Source of the DNA: Pseudonocardia sp. DSM 110487 | GTDB taxonomy: Bacteria; Actinomycetota; Actinomycetes; Mycobacteriales; Pseudonocardiaceae | Assembly (NCBI RefSeq): GCF_019468565.1 | Contig: NZ_CP080521.1 | Span: 3,162,001 to 3,226,000 of the forward strand | Length of the DNA stretch: 64,000 nt | Reading direction: 5' to 3' | Shown here: in pieces, positions 26,395-34,027 of the stretch | Layout of the letters: each line of letters opens with the position of its first letter | Numbering within the stretch: the first letter of the stretch is position 1 | Program-made: the position numbers and the translations under genes | Notes under the pieces: model-generated | Told to the model about the DNA's origin: nothing | Databases searched by the model: none | The model's input: only the letters and a program-made list of their open reading frames with translations

Positions 26395-26444
26395 CTGGCC
26401 GGCGCCACCCGGCTCGCGGGGAGCCCTCGGGTGGCGCCGGCCAG
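26395..26444 (-). terminator. Strong hairpin terminator downstream of sigB
   Basis: CTGGCCGGCGCCACCCG (26395-26411) and CGGGTGGCGCCGGCCAG (26428-26444) form a perfect 17-bp stem; the loop can pair further. There is no U-tract, as is usual in high-GC actinobacteria. Confidence 0.8.
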
Positions 26445-26472
26445 GCGTCTCGGTCTGTTCAGGTCGGCCGGT

Positions 26473-27537
26473 TCAGCTGGCGTAGGCGCGCAGCCGGTCG
26501 GCGCGCTCACCGATCCGCAGCTTGGCCATGACCTCGCGCTCGATCTGGCGCACGCGCTCCCGGGAGAGCCCGAAGCGGCGGCCGATCTGGTCGAGGGTGC
26601 GCGGCTGGCCGTCGTCGAGGCCGTAGCGCATCCGGATGACCGACTGCTCGCGCTCCTCGAGGGTGCCGAGCACGCGGCGCAGGTCGTCGTGCAGCAGGTG
26701 CGAGATGACCGTGGTCTCGGCGTCGGTGGCCTCGCCGTCCTCGATGAAGTCGCCGAGCGGCGCCTCCTCCTCGGACCCGACCGGCATGTCCAGGCTCACC
26801 GGGTCGCGAGCGTGGTCGAGCAGGTCGGCGATCTTCTCCTCGGCGATGCCCGACTCGGCGGCGAGCTCCTCGTGCGTGGCGTCGCGGCCGAGCTTCTGGT
26901 GCAGGTCACGCTTGATCCGCGCCAGCTTGTTGACCTGCTCCACGAGGTGGACGGGCAGGCGGATGGTGCGGGCCTGGTCGGCCATCCCGCGCGTGATCGC
27001 CTGGCGGATCCACCACGTGGCGTAGGTCGAGAACTTGAAGCCCTTGGTGTAGTCGAACTTCTCGACCGCACGGATCAGGCCGAGGTTGCCCTCCTGGATC
27101 AGGTCCAGCAGCGGCATGCCGCGGCCGGTGTAGCGCTTGGCCAGCGACACGACGAGGCGCAGGTTGGCCTCGAGCAGGTGGTTGCGGGCCCGTCGGCCGT
27201 CGCGGACGATCGCCCGCAGGTCGGCGGCGTACTGCTTGTCGAGATCGCCGGGCGCTGCCTCGTCGAGCACGTGCTGGGCGAACACGCCGGCCTCGATGCG
27301 CCTGGCCAGGTCGACCTCCTGCGCCGCCGTGAGCAGCGCGGTCTTGCCGATTCCGTTCAGGTAGACGCGGACCAGGTCGGCCGCTGGACTCTGGGCGTCG
27401 AGGTCCTCCGCGGAGATCTCGGGGGTGATCTCCTCGGAACGATCGCCGATAGTGGTCTCCAACGGGTCGGAGTCGGTACGCTGGCCCGGGATGGCGGGCC
27501 GGGCGGTCTTCGGCCCGTTGATGGTGGGCGCTGTCAT
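26473..27537 (-). CDS. sigB: Group 2 RNA polymerase sigma factor, SigB type
   Basis: A 354-aa sigma-70 protein with regions 1.2 to 4.2 and no long N-terminal 1.1. DLVRVYLNGIGKTALLTAAQEV is region 1.2, NLRLVVSLAKRYTGRGMPLLDL region 2.1-2.2, GFKFSTYATWWIRQAITRG region 2.4 and GLSRERVRQIEREVMAKLR the 4.2 HTH. Length and the alternative-sigma promoter upstream fit mycobacterial SigB rather than SigA. It should govern general stress and stationary-phase genes. ATG 27537 has GGGGAGGA. Confidence 0.85.
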   Translation of the reverse strand: MTAPTINGPKTARPAIPGQRTDSDPLETTIGDRSEEITPEISAEDLDAQSPAADLVRVYLNGIGKTALLTAAQEVDLARRIEAGVFAQHVLDEAAPGDLDKQYAADLRAIVRDGRRARNHLLEANLRLVVSLAKRYTGRGMPLLDLIQEGNLGLIRAVEKFDYTKGFKFSTYATWWIRQAITRGMADQARTIRLPVHLVEQVNKLARIKRDLHQKLGRDATHEELAAESGIAEEKIADLLDHARDPVSLDMPVGSEEEAPLGDFIEDGEATDAETTVISHLLHDDLRRVLGTLEEREQSVIRMRYGLDDGQPRTLDQIGRRFGLSRERVRQIEREVMAKLRIGERADRLRAYAS

Positions 27538-27606
27538 GTGGTCCTCCCCTTACGCGACCCGGGCGGGGCGTTGGCTTCAGCTGCCGCCGGGGCTCTCATG
27601 GGGGTC

Positions 27607-27633
27607 AACGCGCCCTGCGCTCATATCGTTCCC
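27607..27633 (-). promoter_or_regulatory. SigE/SigH (SigR)-type promoter of sigB
   Basis: On the minus strand, GGGAAC (27633-27628) is followed after exactly 18 bp by GTT (27609-27607). This matches the ECF sigma consensus GGAAC-N18-GTT known upstream of mycobacterial sigB. The predicted transcript would have a leader of about 65 nt. Confidence 0.6.
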
Positions 27634-27684
27634 GGGTCGCCGGTGTGCGCTCGTGCACTCTCAGCGTGCCCTCAGCGGCCCGGA

Positions 27685-28110
27685 TTACACCTCCACGAGC
27701 ACCGTGAACGGGCCGTCGTTCACCGACTCGACGGCCATCATGGCGCCGAACACCCCCGTGGCTACCGGGGCTCCACGCTGACGCAACTCCGCCACCACGG
27801 CCTCGACCAGCGGCTCCGCCCGCTCCGGCGGGGCGGCCGCCGACCAGGAAGGGCGCCTGCCCTTGCGGGTTTCCCCGTAGAGCGTGAACTGGCTCACCAC
27901 CAGCAGCGGTGCGCCCACGTCGGAACAGGACAGCTCGCCGGGCAGGATCCTCAGCTCGTGCAACTTGCGGGCCATGAGCGGCACGGCCGATGCGGTGTCG
28001 TCGCGGTGCACGCCCAGCAGCACCAGCAGGCCGGGGCCGGTGATCTCGCCGACCACCTCGTCGTCGACGCGCACCGCCGCCCGTGCCACGCGGGCCGCGA
28101 CGGCCCTCAC
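27685..28110 (-). CDS. dtd: D-aminoacyl-tRNA deacylase
   Basis: A 141-aa DTD. VRAVAARVARAAVRVDDEVVGEI is the N-terminus, LLVVSQFTLYGETRKGRRPSW contains the SQF/TLY active-site motif and VNDGPFTVLVE is the C-terminal NxGPxT motif that rejects L-substrates. It hydrolyses D-amino acids from mischarged tRNA. GTG 28110 overlaps the stop of the upstream methyltransferase gene (GTGA). sigB lies downstream, 147 bp away, with its own promoter. Confidence 0.92.
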   Translation of the reverse strand: MRAVAARVARAAVRVDDEVVGEITGPGLLVLLGVHRDDTASAVPLMARKLHELRILPGELSCSDVGAPLLVVSQFTLYGETRKGRRPSWSAAAPPERAEPLVEAVVAELRQRGAPVATGVFGAMMAVESVNDGPFTVLVEV

Positions 28111-29579
28111 GCGGGCACCAGCACGCCGTGGCGGACGAACTCGCGCACGGCCGGGAGCGCGGCGGCCACCAGCTCGTCCGTGGGCCGGTCGTGCGCGACG
28201 GCGAGGAGTTCGACGAGCTCGCCGAGCGCGAGCGCGCCCTGGCAGCCGGCCAGCAACGCGGCGGCGGGGCCGTCGACCTCGTGCCGCCAGCGCGGGCCGT
28301 CCAGCCGGGCGACGGCGGCGCCGACCTCGGTCCACCCCTCGGCACCCGGTTCCGCGTACGTCTCCAGCACGACCGAAGACGCCACCGTCAGCGGCGCGGC
28401 GAGCAGTGCCTCGTCGCCTGCGTGGGCGCGCAGCCAGTCGATGCGGTCGAGCCAGCCCGCGGTCTCCGGGCCGAGCGGGTCGGCGACGTCCCCGAGCAGG
28501 TCCTCGAACACCACGGTCGGCTCCCCGTCGGTGCGCCGCACGGTGAGGAACCCGAACCCGACGGCCTCGACGTTCTCCCGCTCCATCCAGTCCAGCCACG
28601 CGCCCGCCTGCTCACGGGCATCGGGCGAGGCGAGGTCGAGGCCAGCGTCGCGCTGCCACGTGCCGACGTGCAGGGCGGGATCGGACACCTCCCGCTGCAC
28701 GATCCACGCGTCGACGCCCGGTGGCAGCCACGACCGGACGCGGTCGGGCCAGTCCTCGCGCCGCACGTGCAGCCACGAACCGAGCAGCTGGGCCACGCCG
28801 CCCGGTTCCAGGTGGTCGGGCAGGGCGCGCAGCAGCGCCGCGAGGGCGGCGTCGCCGTCCTGGCCCGAGTCGCGGTAGACGTAGTCGACGCGCGCGGGTC
28901 CCGGCACGAACGGCGGGTTGGACACGATCTGGTCGAACCGGCGGCCCGCCACCGGCTCCAGCCACGGCCCGTCGAGGAGCTCGACGTCCATATCGTTCAG
29001 GGCGAACGTCGCCCGTGCCATCGCGAGCGCCCGCGGGGCGACGTCCGTTGCCGTCACCGCCCGCGCGTGCCGCCCGGCGTGCAGGGCCTGCACACCGCAG
29101 CCGGTGCCGAGGTCGAGCAGCGACCCGACCGGGCGCCGGACCGTTGCGGCGGCGAGCGTCAGCGACGCGGCCCCGACCCCGGTGACGTGGTCGCGCTCAT
29201 GGCGTCGGGCGTCGAGGTCGGACAGCACCCACCAGTCGCCGTCGTCGTCCCCGTAGGGCCGCAGGTCGAGCGCCGCCCGCCAGCCCTGCCCGGACGGCGT
29301 GAGCAGGCCTGCTGCGGCCGCGTCGGCGGGCGCAAGCGGCGCGAGCGCGGCCGCAACGGCGGCGTCCGGCTCAGTTGCGCCGAGCAGGAGCAGCCGCACG
29401 AGCACACCGAGCTCGCCGCCGTCCCGGCTGGCGCGGAAGGCGGGCTCGATCTCGCCGCGCCCGAGCGCGGCGTGCGCGGACGGGCCGAGCAGCTCGCGCA
29501 CGCCATCCGTGGTGTAGCGGGAGCGCGGGAGCGCGGTGCGCAGCGCCGATGCGGCGCCGGGGGAGAGGTGAGGAACCAC
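28107..29579 (-). CDS. Two-domain SAM methyltransferase (RsmC/PrmC-like)
   Basis: A 490-aa protein. The N-terminal ~130 residues are a helical region seen with these enzymes; the central catalytic domain has SLLDLGTGCGVQALHAGRHA (SAM motif I), TATDVAPRALAMAR and the NPPF motif in QIVSNPPFVPGPARVDY, which marks N-methylation of RNA bases, DNA adenine or protein glutamine. The C-terminal ~170 residues are a winged-helix-like extension. GTG 29579 is tentative; GTG 29600 is also in frame and neither has a good ribosome-binding site. Confidence 0.8.
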   Translation of the reverse strand: MVPHLSPGAASALRTALPRSRYTTDGVRELLGPSAHAALGRGEIEPAFRASRDGGELGVLVRLLLLGATEPDAAVAAALAPLAPADAAAAGLLTPSGQGWRAALDLRPYGDDDGDWWVLSDLDARRHERDHVTGVGAASLTLAAATVRRPVGSLLDLGTGCGVQALHAGRHARAVTATDVAPRALAMARATFALNDMDVELLDGPWLEPVAGRRFDQIVSNPPFVPGPARVDYVYRDSGQDGDAALAALLRALPDHLEPGGVAQLLGSWLHVRREDWPDRVRSWLPPGVDAWIVQREVSDPALHVGTWQRDAGLDLASPDAREQAGAWLDWMERENVEAVGFGFLTVRRTDGEPTVVFEDLLGDVADPLGPETAGWLDRIDWLRAHAGDEALLAAPLTVASSVVLETYAEPGAEGWTEVGAAVARLDGPRWRHEVDGPAAALLAGCQGALALGELVELLAVAHDRPTDELVAAALPAVREFVRHGVLVPA

Positions 29580-29742
29580 GGCGACAGTCTCGCCTGCCAC
29601 CTCGAGGCCCGATCCTCGGCGGTGACGATCGGGCCAAGGGCGGCTGCTGCATGGCTGATTGCTGCCGCCCCTTCGATGCCGGAGGCTCGGGTGCCGGCGC
29701 CCGACGGCCACGTCCGCAGGAGGCGATCCCATCCTCGACCCC

Positions 29743-30747
29743 GTGCGCCCACCCGGCATCAGGACCGCGGGTGTGGTCGTGCTGCGCATCCTCGCCCTTG
29801 CCGCCGCCTACTACCTCGCCGCCAAGGTCGGACTGCTGTTCGAGATCGTGCGCGGGCAGGTCACGCCGCTGTGGCCGCCCACGGGGATCGCCCTGGTCGG
29901 GCTGTTCGTGTTGGGCCTACGGGCGTTGCCGGGAATCACACTGGGCGCGTTCCTGATCAATGCCCCACTCGGCCCATCGCTGCCCGCCGCCGCGGTGATC
30001 TCCGTGGGCAACACGCTTGCGCCGTTGTGCGGCTACCTGATGCTGCGCCGCGCCGGGTTCCGCACCCAGCTCGAGCGGCCGGCGGACGTCCTCGCCCTCG
30101 TGGTCCTCGGCGCGCTCGCCGGCACGCTGGTCAGCGCGAGCATCGGTACCGCCGCGCTGGTGCTCGCCGGGGCGGTGCCGCCGCAGGCGTACTGGCCGAC
30201 CTGGTCGGTGTGGTGGGCAGGCGACGCGATGGGTGTGCTCGTCATCGCGCCGGTGCTGCTGGTCGGCCGCACGCGCCCGCGCGCGATGCCGCCCCGCCGG
30301 TGGATCGAGGCGATCACGTTGGTGGCCGGCACCGTCGCCGTCACGTCGGTCATCGCCACCAGCTCCCTCGCGGTGCTGTTCCTGGTGTTCCCGTTCCTGA
30401 TCTGGGCCTCGTTGCGATTCCACCAACGCGGCGCGACGCTGTGCGTCCTGATCGTGTGCGTGCTCACCACCTACGCCGCGGCCACCGGCGCGGGCGGGTT
30501 CGGTCAGCGCGACCTGTTCGGCAACATGGTGATCCTCCAGGCGTTCAACGGCTGCGTCGCCCTGACGGCGCTCCTGCTCTCGGCGCTCATGCACCAGCGT
30601 GACCAGGCGCGCCGTGACGTCGAACAAGCCTGCGCGCAACTGGGCGGCCTGGTCGCTCGCCTCGACACCGCACTCCGCACCCGGCGCAAGGTGGACGCCC
30701 GCCGCGAGCGGGACGGGTCGCCCGGCGCCGGGGGGCAAGGGAGCTAG
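29743..30747 (+). CDS. MASE1 domain integral membrane protein
   Basis: About 334 aa. Eight or so helices match the MASE1 sensory domain: AAYYLAAKVGLLFEIVRGQVTPLWPP then TGIALVGLFVLGLRALPGI and WSVWWAGDAMGVLVIAPVLL (quoted as separate motifs). After the membrane part comes only a short coiled segment (residues about 275-334) rich in Arg, with no kinase, GGDEF or PAS domain, so this is a sensor module without a recognisable output. GTG 29743 is tentative; AGGAGG at 29718-29723 is better spaced to an ATC codon at 29731. Confidence 0.7.
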   Translation: MRPPGIRTAGVVVLRILALAAAYYLAAKVGLLFEIVRGQVTPLWPPTGIALVGLFVLGLRALPGITLGAFLINAPLGPSLPAAAVISVGNTLAPLCGYLMLRRAGFRTQLERPADVLALVVLGALAGTLVSASIGTAALVLAGAVPPQAYWPTWSVWWAGDAMGVLVIAPVLLVGRTRPRAMPPRRWIEAITLVAGTVAVTSVIATSSLAVLFLVFPFLIWASLRFHQRGATLCVLIVCVLTTYAAATGAGGFGQRDLFGNMVILQAFNGCVALTALLLSALMHQRDQARRDVEQACAQLGGLVARLDTALRTRRKVDARRERDGSPGAGGQGS

Positions 30748-30826
30748 GAGGGTCCTGTTCAGGGCGCTCGTAGGTGGCTGGTGTCTTTCGCGTGGCGGTC
30801 CGGCCACCGGAGGCCGGTTCGACGCG

Positions 30827-30849
30827 CATGATCAAGGCTTCGGCGCGAA
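30827..30849 (+). repeat. Dispersed CATGATCAAGGCTTCGGCGCG element, copy 1
   Basis: The 21 bases CATGATCAAGGCTTCGGCGC plus G recur in inverse orientation at 57061-57081. Both copies are next to a CCACCGGAGG motif. Intergenic, between convergent genes. Confidence 0.6.
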
Positions 30850-30902
30850 ATGCGGGCGGAACCGGCCGTCACCAATTCACCGCCGGGGCCCTGATCACCG
30901 CG

Positions 30903-30942
30903 AGTGGTGCCAGGACGACAGATCTGTCGTCCCGACACCACT
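30903..30942. terminator. 40-bp imperfect palindrome between convergent genes
   Basis: AGTGGTG (30903-30909), the perfect 20-bp palindrome GGACGACAGATCTGTCGTCC (30913-30932) and CACCACT (30936-30942) form one long inverted repeat. It lies between the convergent MASE1 and TetR genes, as expected for a bidirectional terminator. Confidence 0.55.
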
Positions 30943-30994
30943 TCCGACGATCACGAGCCACTCGCGGGCACGTGGGCAGAGATCGGAGCGCCGG

Positions 30995-31663
30995 CTACAG
31001 CTCGGCGGAGCTGCAGGTCGCCCCGTCGTCCGCAGGGTGGGAGATGAGGCGGTCGAGGTGGGTGTCGAGGATCGTGCACGCTTCGGCCACGGTGAGTACT
31101 CCGACGAGCACCTGGCCTGTGAGCCCGTCCACGAGGGCGACGAAGGCTCGTGCCTCCTGCTGCGGATCGAGATCGGGCTCGGCCTGGCCGAGCGCCTGCG
31201 CCGCCGCGATCCCATGCGCGATCTCTCGGTGGCTGTCGAGGTAGCGCGCGCGGATCGGGTTTGCGAGGTCGGGGTCGAGCGATGCGCGCGCCATGAACGC
31301 CAGCCACACCCGTTGCTCGGCGATCGTGTCAGGACGACCGGGCAGGACCTCTTGGGCGATGGTGCCAAGGGCGCTACGGATGGACGTGCTCTCGCCCTGC
31401 CGGGCAGCGTGCCCGGCGATCCGCTCATCCATCAGGTCGAGAGCGTGGATCAACGTCTGCTGCAGCATCACGTCCTTCGTCGCGAACTCCCGCTGCACCC
31501 AACCCAGGGACCGACCGGCCTCGGCCGCGACCGTCCGCATGGAGACGGCGTCGAGCCCGTCGCGGGCCACGATCCGCAGCACTGCCTCGGCGATCTCGAC
31601 CTGGCGCGGACCGAGCCGGCGGCAGCTCTGCCCGGGCGCGCCTTCTTCCGACGAGGAGTCCAC
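30995..31663 (-). CDS. TetR/AcrR family transcriptional regulator
   Basis: A 222-aa regulator with HTH GLDAVSMRTVAAEAGRSLG then WVQREFATKDVMLQQ and a BetI-like C-terminal domain (VWLAFMARASLDPDLANPIR). The perfect palindrome at 31697-31712 lies 33 bp upstream of its start and is a likely autoregulatory operator. The target may be the accessory block to its right, but the closest plus-strand gene is almost 500 bp away. Confidence 0.85.
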   Translation of the reverse strand: MDSSSEEGAPGQSCRRLGPRQVEIAEAVLRIVARDGLDAVSMRTVAAEAGRSLGWVQREFATKDVMLQQTLIHALDLMDERIAGHAARQGESTSIRSALGTIAQEVLPGRPDTIAEQRVWLAFMARASLDPDLANPIRARYLDSHREIAHGIAAAQALGQAEPDLDPQQEARAFVALVDGLTGQVLVGVLTVAEACTILDTHLDRLISHPADDGATCSSAEL

Positions 31664-31696
31664 GAACCTTCCTTCGTGCCAGTCGCACTGCCAGTC

Positions 31697-31712
31697 TGAT
31701 ACGTTCGTATCA
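31697..31712. promoter_or_regulatory. TetR-type operator TGATACG-TT-CGTATCA
   Basis: TGATACGTTCGTATCA is a perfect 16-bp palindrome just upstream of the TetR gene at 30995-31663. The sequence and size suit a TetR dimer. Confidence 0.65.
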
Positions 31713-32159
31713 ACCGTTCGGTGGGCCGATCCCGGCCCCCTGATCGAGGAGTGCCGATGGCCTCACGACCCGATCCCCGCGGCTGCGTTCCTGTCCGCTG
31801 CGCTCGGCGATCGTCTGTGTGTGGCTCCGGGCGATACCCGCACCACGTCCTCGTCGTCGAGTTCGGCGTCCCGATGGACGGCGTGGCCACTGCTGTGGTC
31901 ATGGCATACCCGGGCGATCCGCAGTGATGGAACAGTGGGCTCCACTGCGTCATCGCCGTCTTCCGCATCGAGGTGGGGGTCGTGGTGCCGCCTGCACTCC
32001 CGCGACCGTCGTGGGTGCACGGCTGTCGCTGGCGGGCGCGTCGGACGATACCCCCGTCCGGCGCACGGATCGTCGGCCTCGGGGTCCCGCGGCCCAGACG
32101 GACCCCACCAACTCGCTACCGCCCGCAGCACGTCATGTCGCGACCGGGAGGTCATGGTG
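31713..32159. other. Intergenic region of 447 bp without a supported gene
   Basis: A short frame from ATG 31757 (SD-like GAGGAG upstream) ends at TGA 31925-31927. A neighbouring frame reads DPIPAAAFLSAALGDRLCVAP over the same bases, so codon bias switches frames within about 100 bp. No family is recognised and no frame continues. It could be the decayed remains of a gene that once lay between the TetR and LysR genes. Confidence 0.35.
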
Positions 32160-33092
32160 ATGGATTTCCGCGCGCTGGAGACGTTTCTGGTACTGGCCGA
32201 GGAGCTGCACTTCGGTCACGCCGCCGAGCGCTTGTTCCTCAGCAAGGCCCGGGTGAGCCAGATCATCCGCTCCCTGGAACAGGAGGTTGGTGCACCGCTG
32301 TTCGACCGCACCTCTCGGCGGGTGTGGCTGACGCCGGTTGGTGCACGTTTCCGCCAACGGGCGAGCCGGGGCATGGAGGAGCTGCGGGCCGGTATGCGGG
32401 AGGCGAAAGCTGCGACCCGGGAGGTGGGAGGACTCGTCCGGCTCGGGTATCTGCCCTCCATCGGTCCGGAGTTCGTGCAGCAGCTGGTTCGCGAATTCGA
32501 GGACCGGTATCCGCGCTGCCGGGCGTCGTTGTCCGTGGCCGCGCTGGGGGACTTCGATGCGCTGCAGGCGGGCCTCGTGGACGTGCTGCTGACCTGGCTC
32601 CCAGGTGGGCTGACGGCGCTGGGTTCGGACCGACTCGCGATCGGCCCGGTGCTCGCCATGGAAGGCCGGGCGGTGCTCGTCCCGTCAGATCATCTGCTGG
32701 CGCAGAAGGCGGCGGTGAGCTTGGACGACCTGGTCGAATACCCGCTGCTCACCGACACGTCGGTTCCGAACCCTTTCCGCGAGGCCTGGATACCGTCTGT
32801 GACCCGTACCGGGCGTCGGCTGCGGCACGTCGATCAGGCGAGACGCGGCGATGCGAGGGTTCGGTTGACGATGGTGCAGGACGCGATGATGGCCGTTGCG
32901 CGGGGCGAGTGTCTCCACCTGACCGTTGAATCGCTGCTCCGCCAGGTTCCTCAGGCCAATCTCGCGTTGGTGCCGATCACCGACATGCCGCCCTGCGCGA
33001 TCGTTCCAGTGTGGCGGCGGGGGAACGAGACGGCGACGATCCGCGCATTCGTCGACAGCCTGCGATCGGAGACCCCGATCACCGTTCACTGA
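32160..33092 (+). CDS. LysR family transcriptional regulator
   Basis: A 310-aa LTTR. N-terminal winged helix MDFRALETFLVLAEELHFG, then HAAERLFLSKARVSQIIRSL and FDRTSRRVWLTPVGARF; the effector domain starts near VRLGYLPSIGPEFVQQL. ATG 32160 has GGGAGG 8 bp upstream; two further in-frame starts (32154, 32157) add only one or two residues. The gene precedes the DJ-1/PfpI gene in the same direction with a possible binding site between them, so it probably activates that gene or the exporter after it. Confidence 0.88.
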   Translation: MDFRALETFLVLAEELHFGHAAERLFLSKARVSQIIRSLEQEVGAPLFDRTSRRVWLTPVGARFRQRASRGMEELRAGMREAKAATREVGGLVRLGYLPSIGPEFVQQLVREFEDRYPRCRASLSVAALGDFDALQAGLVDVLLTWLPGGLTALGSDRLAIGPVLAMEGRAVLVPSDHLLAQKAAVSLDDLVEYPLLTDTSVPNPFREAWIPSVTRTGRRLRHVDQARRGDARVRLTMVQDAMMAVARGECLHLTVESLLRQVPQANLALVPITDMPPCAIVPVWRRGNETATIRAFVDSLRSETPITVH

Positions 33093-33209
33093 CGCTTGAC
33101 GGTTCGTGCAGCTATTGGTGATTGGAATCCCGCTCCGCGACGTCGAGACTCGATCACGCACGAAGCCGACCCGGCGCGGCTACTCCTGGAATCTCGTTGC
33201 AGCTACGGG

Positions 33210-33233
33210 TTCGTTGCCGTCGACCGCAACGAA
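33210..33233. promoter_or_regulatory. Inverted repeat upstream of the DJ-1/PfpI gene
   Basis: TTCGTTGC (33210-33217) and GCAACGAA (33226-33233) are perfect 8-bp arms around CGTCGACC, 17 bp before ATG 33250. Candidate site for the LysR or TetR regulator nearby. Confidence 0.4.
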
Positions 33234-33249
33234 TCAGCGGAGGGATGGC

Positions 33250-33945
33250 ATGGCCACCACCAGCAAGATCCTCATCACGGTCACGAACACGCGCGAGTAC
33301 GAGAAGGTCGGCTATCGCACCGGCCTGTGGCTCGGCGAGCTGACACACTTCTACGACTGCGTCCACCAGCACGGGTACGAGGTGGACATCGCCAGCCCGA
33401 GCGGGGGTCACGTGCCGATCGACCCCGTCAGCATGGCCCCCGAGCACCTGGACGACTCGACGGGGCGGCGCTACCGCGACCGTGGTTTCATGAACCTCCT
33501 CACGGACACGATGAAGGCCACCGGCGTCACCGCCGAGGACTACGACGCCATCTACTTCGCCGGCGGGCACGGGACCATGTTCGACTTCCGCGGCGCAGCC
33601 CTCGGCGCGGTCACCGCGAAGTTCTACGAGTCCGGACGGATCGTCTCCGCTGTCTGCCACGGCCCCGCCGCACTGCTGGACGTCCGGCTCAGCACCGGTG
33701 CACCCCTGGTCGAGGGCAAGAACGTGACCGGGTTCTCCTGGCCGGAGGAGGAGATCGCGGAACGGGCCGATGCCGTGCCGTTCAGCCTGCAGGACGAGCT
33801 GAGAAACCACGGCGCGAACTACAGCACGGCACAAGAGCCTTTCGGCACGTACGTGGTCCAGGACGGGCGGCTCATCACGGGGCAGAACCCCGGCAGCGCG
33901 CGGGCCGTGGCGGAGGCGGTGGTCGTGCGCCTACGCGCGCAGTGA
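33250..33945 (+). CDS. DJ-1/PfpI (Hsp31-like) family protein
   Basis: A 231-aa type 1 glutamine amidotransferase-like protein. ILITVTNTREYEKVGYRTGLW opens the domain, YDAIYFAGGHGTMFDF is the oxyanion region and IVSAVCHGPAALLDV carries the nucleophile cysteine with the following histidine. Relatives act as glyoxalase III, chaperones or isonitrile hydratases under electrophile stress. It follows the LysR gene and precedes an exporter, which suggests a detoxification unit. Confidence 0.85.
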   Translation: MATTSKILITVTNTREYEKVGYRTGLWLGELTHFYDCVHQHGYEVDIASPSGGHVPIDPVSMAPEHLDDSTGRRYRDRGFMNLLTDTMKATGVTAEDYDAIYFAGGHGTMFDFRGAALGAVTAKFYESGRIVSAVCHGPAALLDVRLSTGAPLVEGKNVTGFSWPEEEIAERADAVPFSLQDELRNHGANYSTAQEPFGTYVVQDGRLITGQNPGSARAVAEAVVVRLRAQ

Positions 33946-34027
33946 TACCGGGAAGGGCAGCACGCGGTTCGGAACGTGGGTTCCGCAGGCCGCGTCCAGT
34001 GTGGAAGCGGGAGGAGAACCGATTCTG

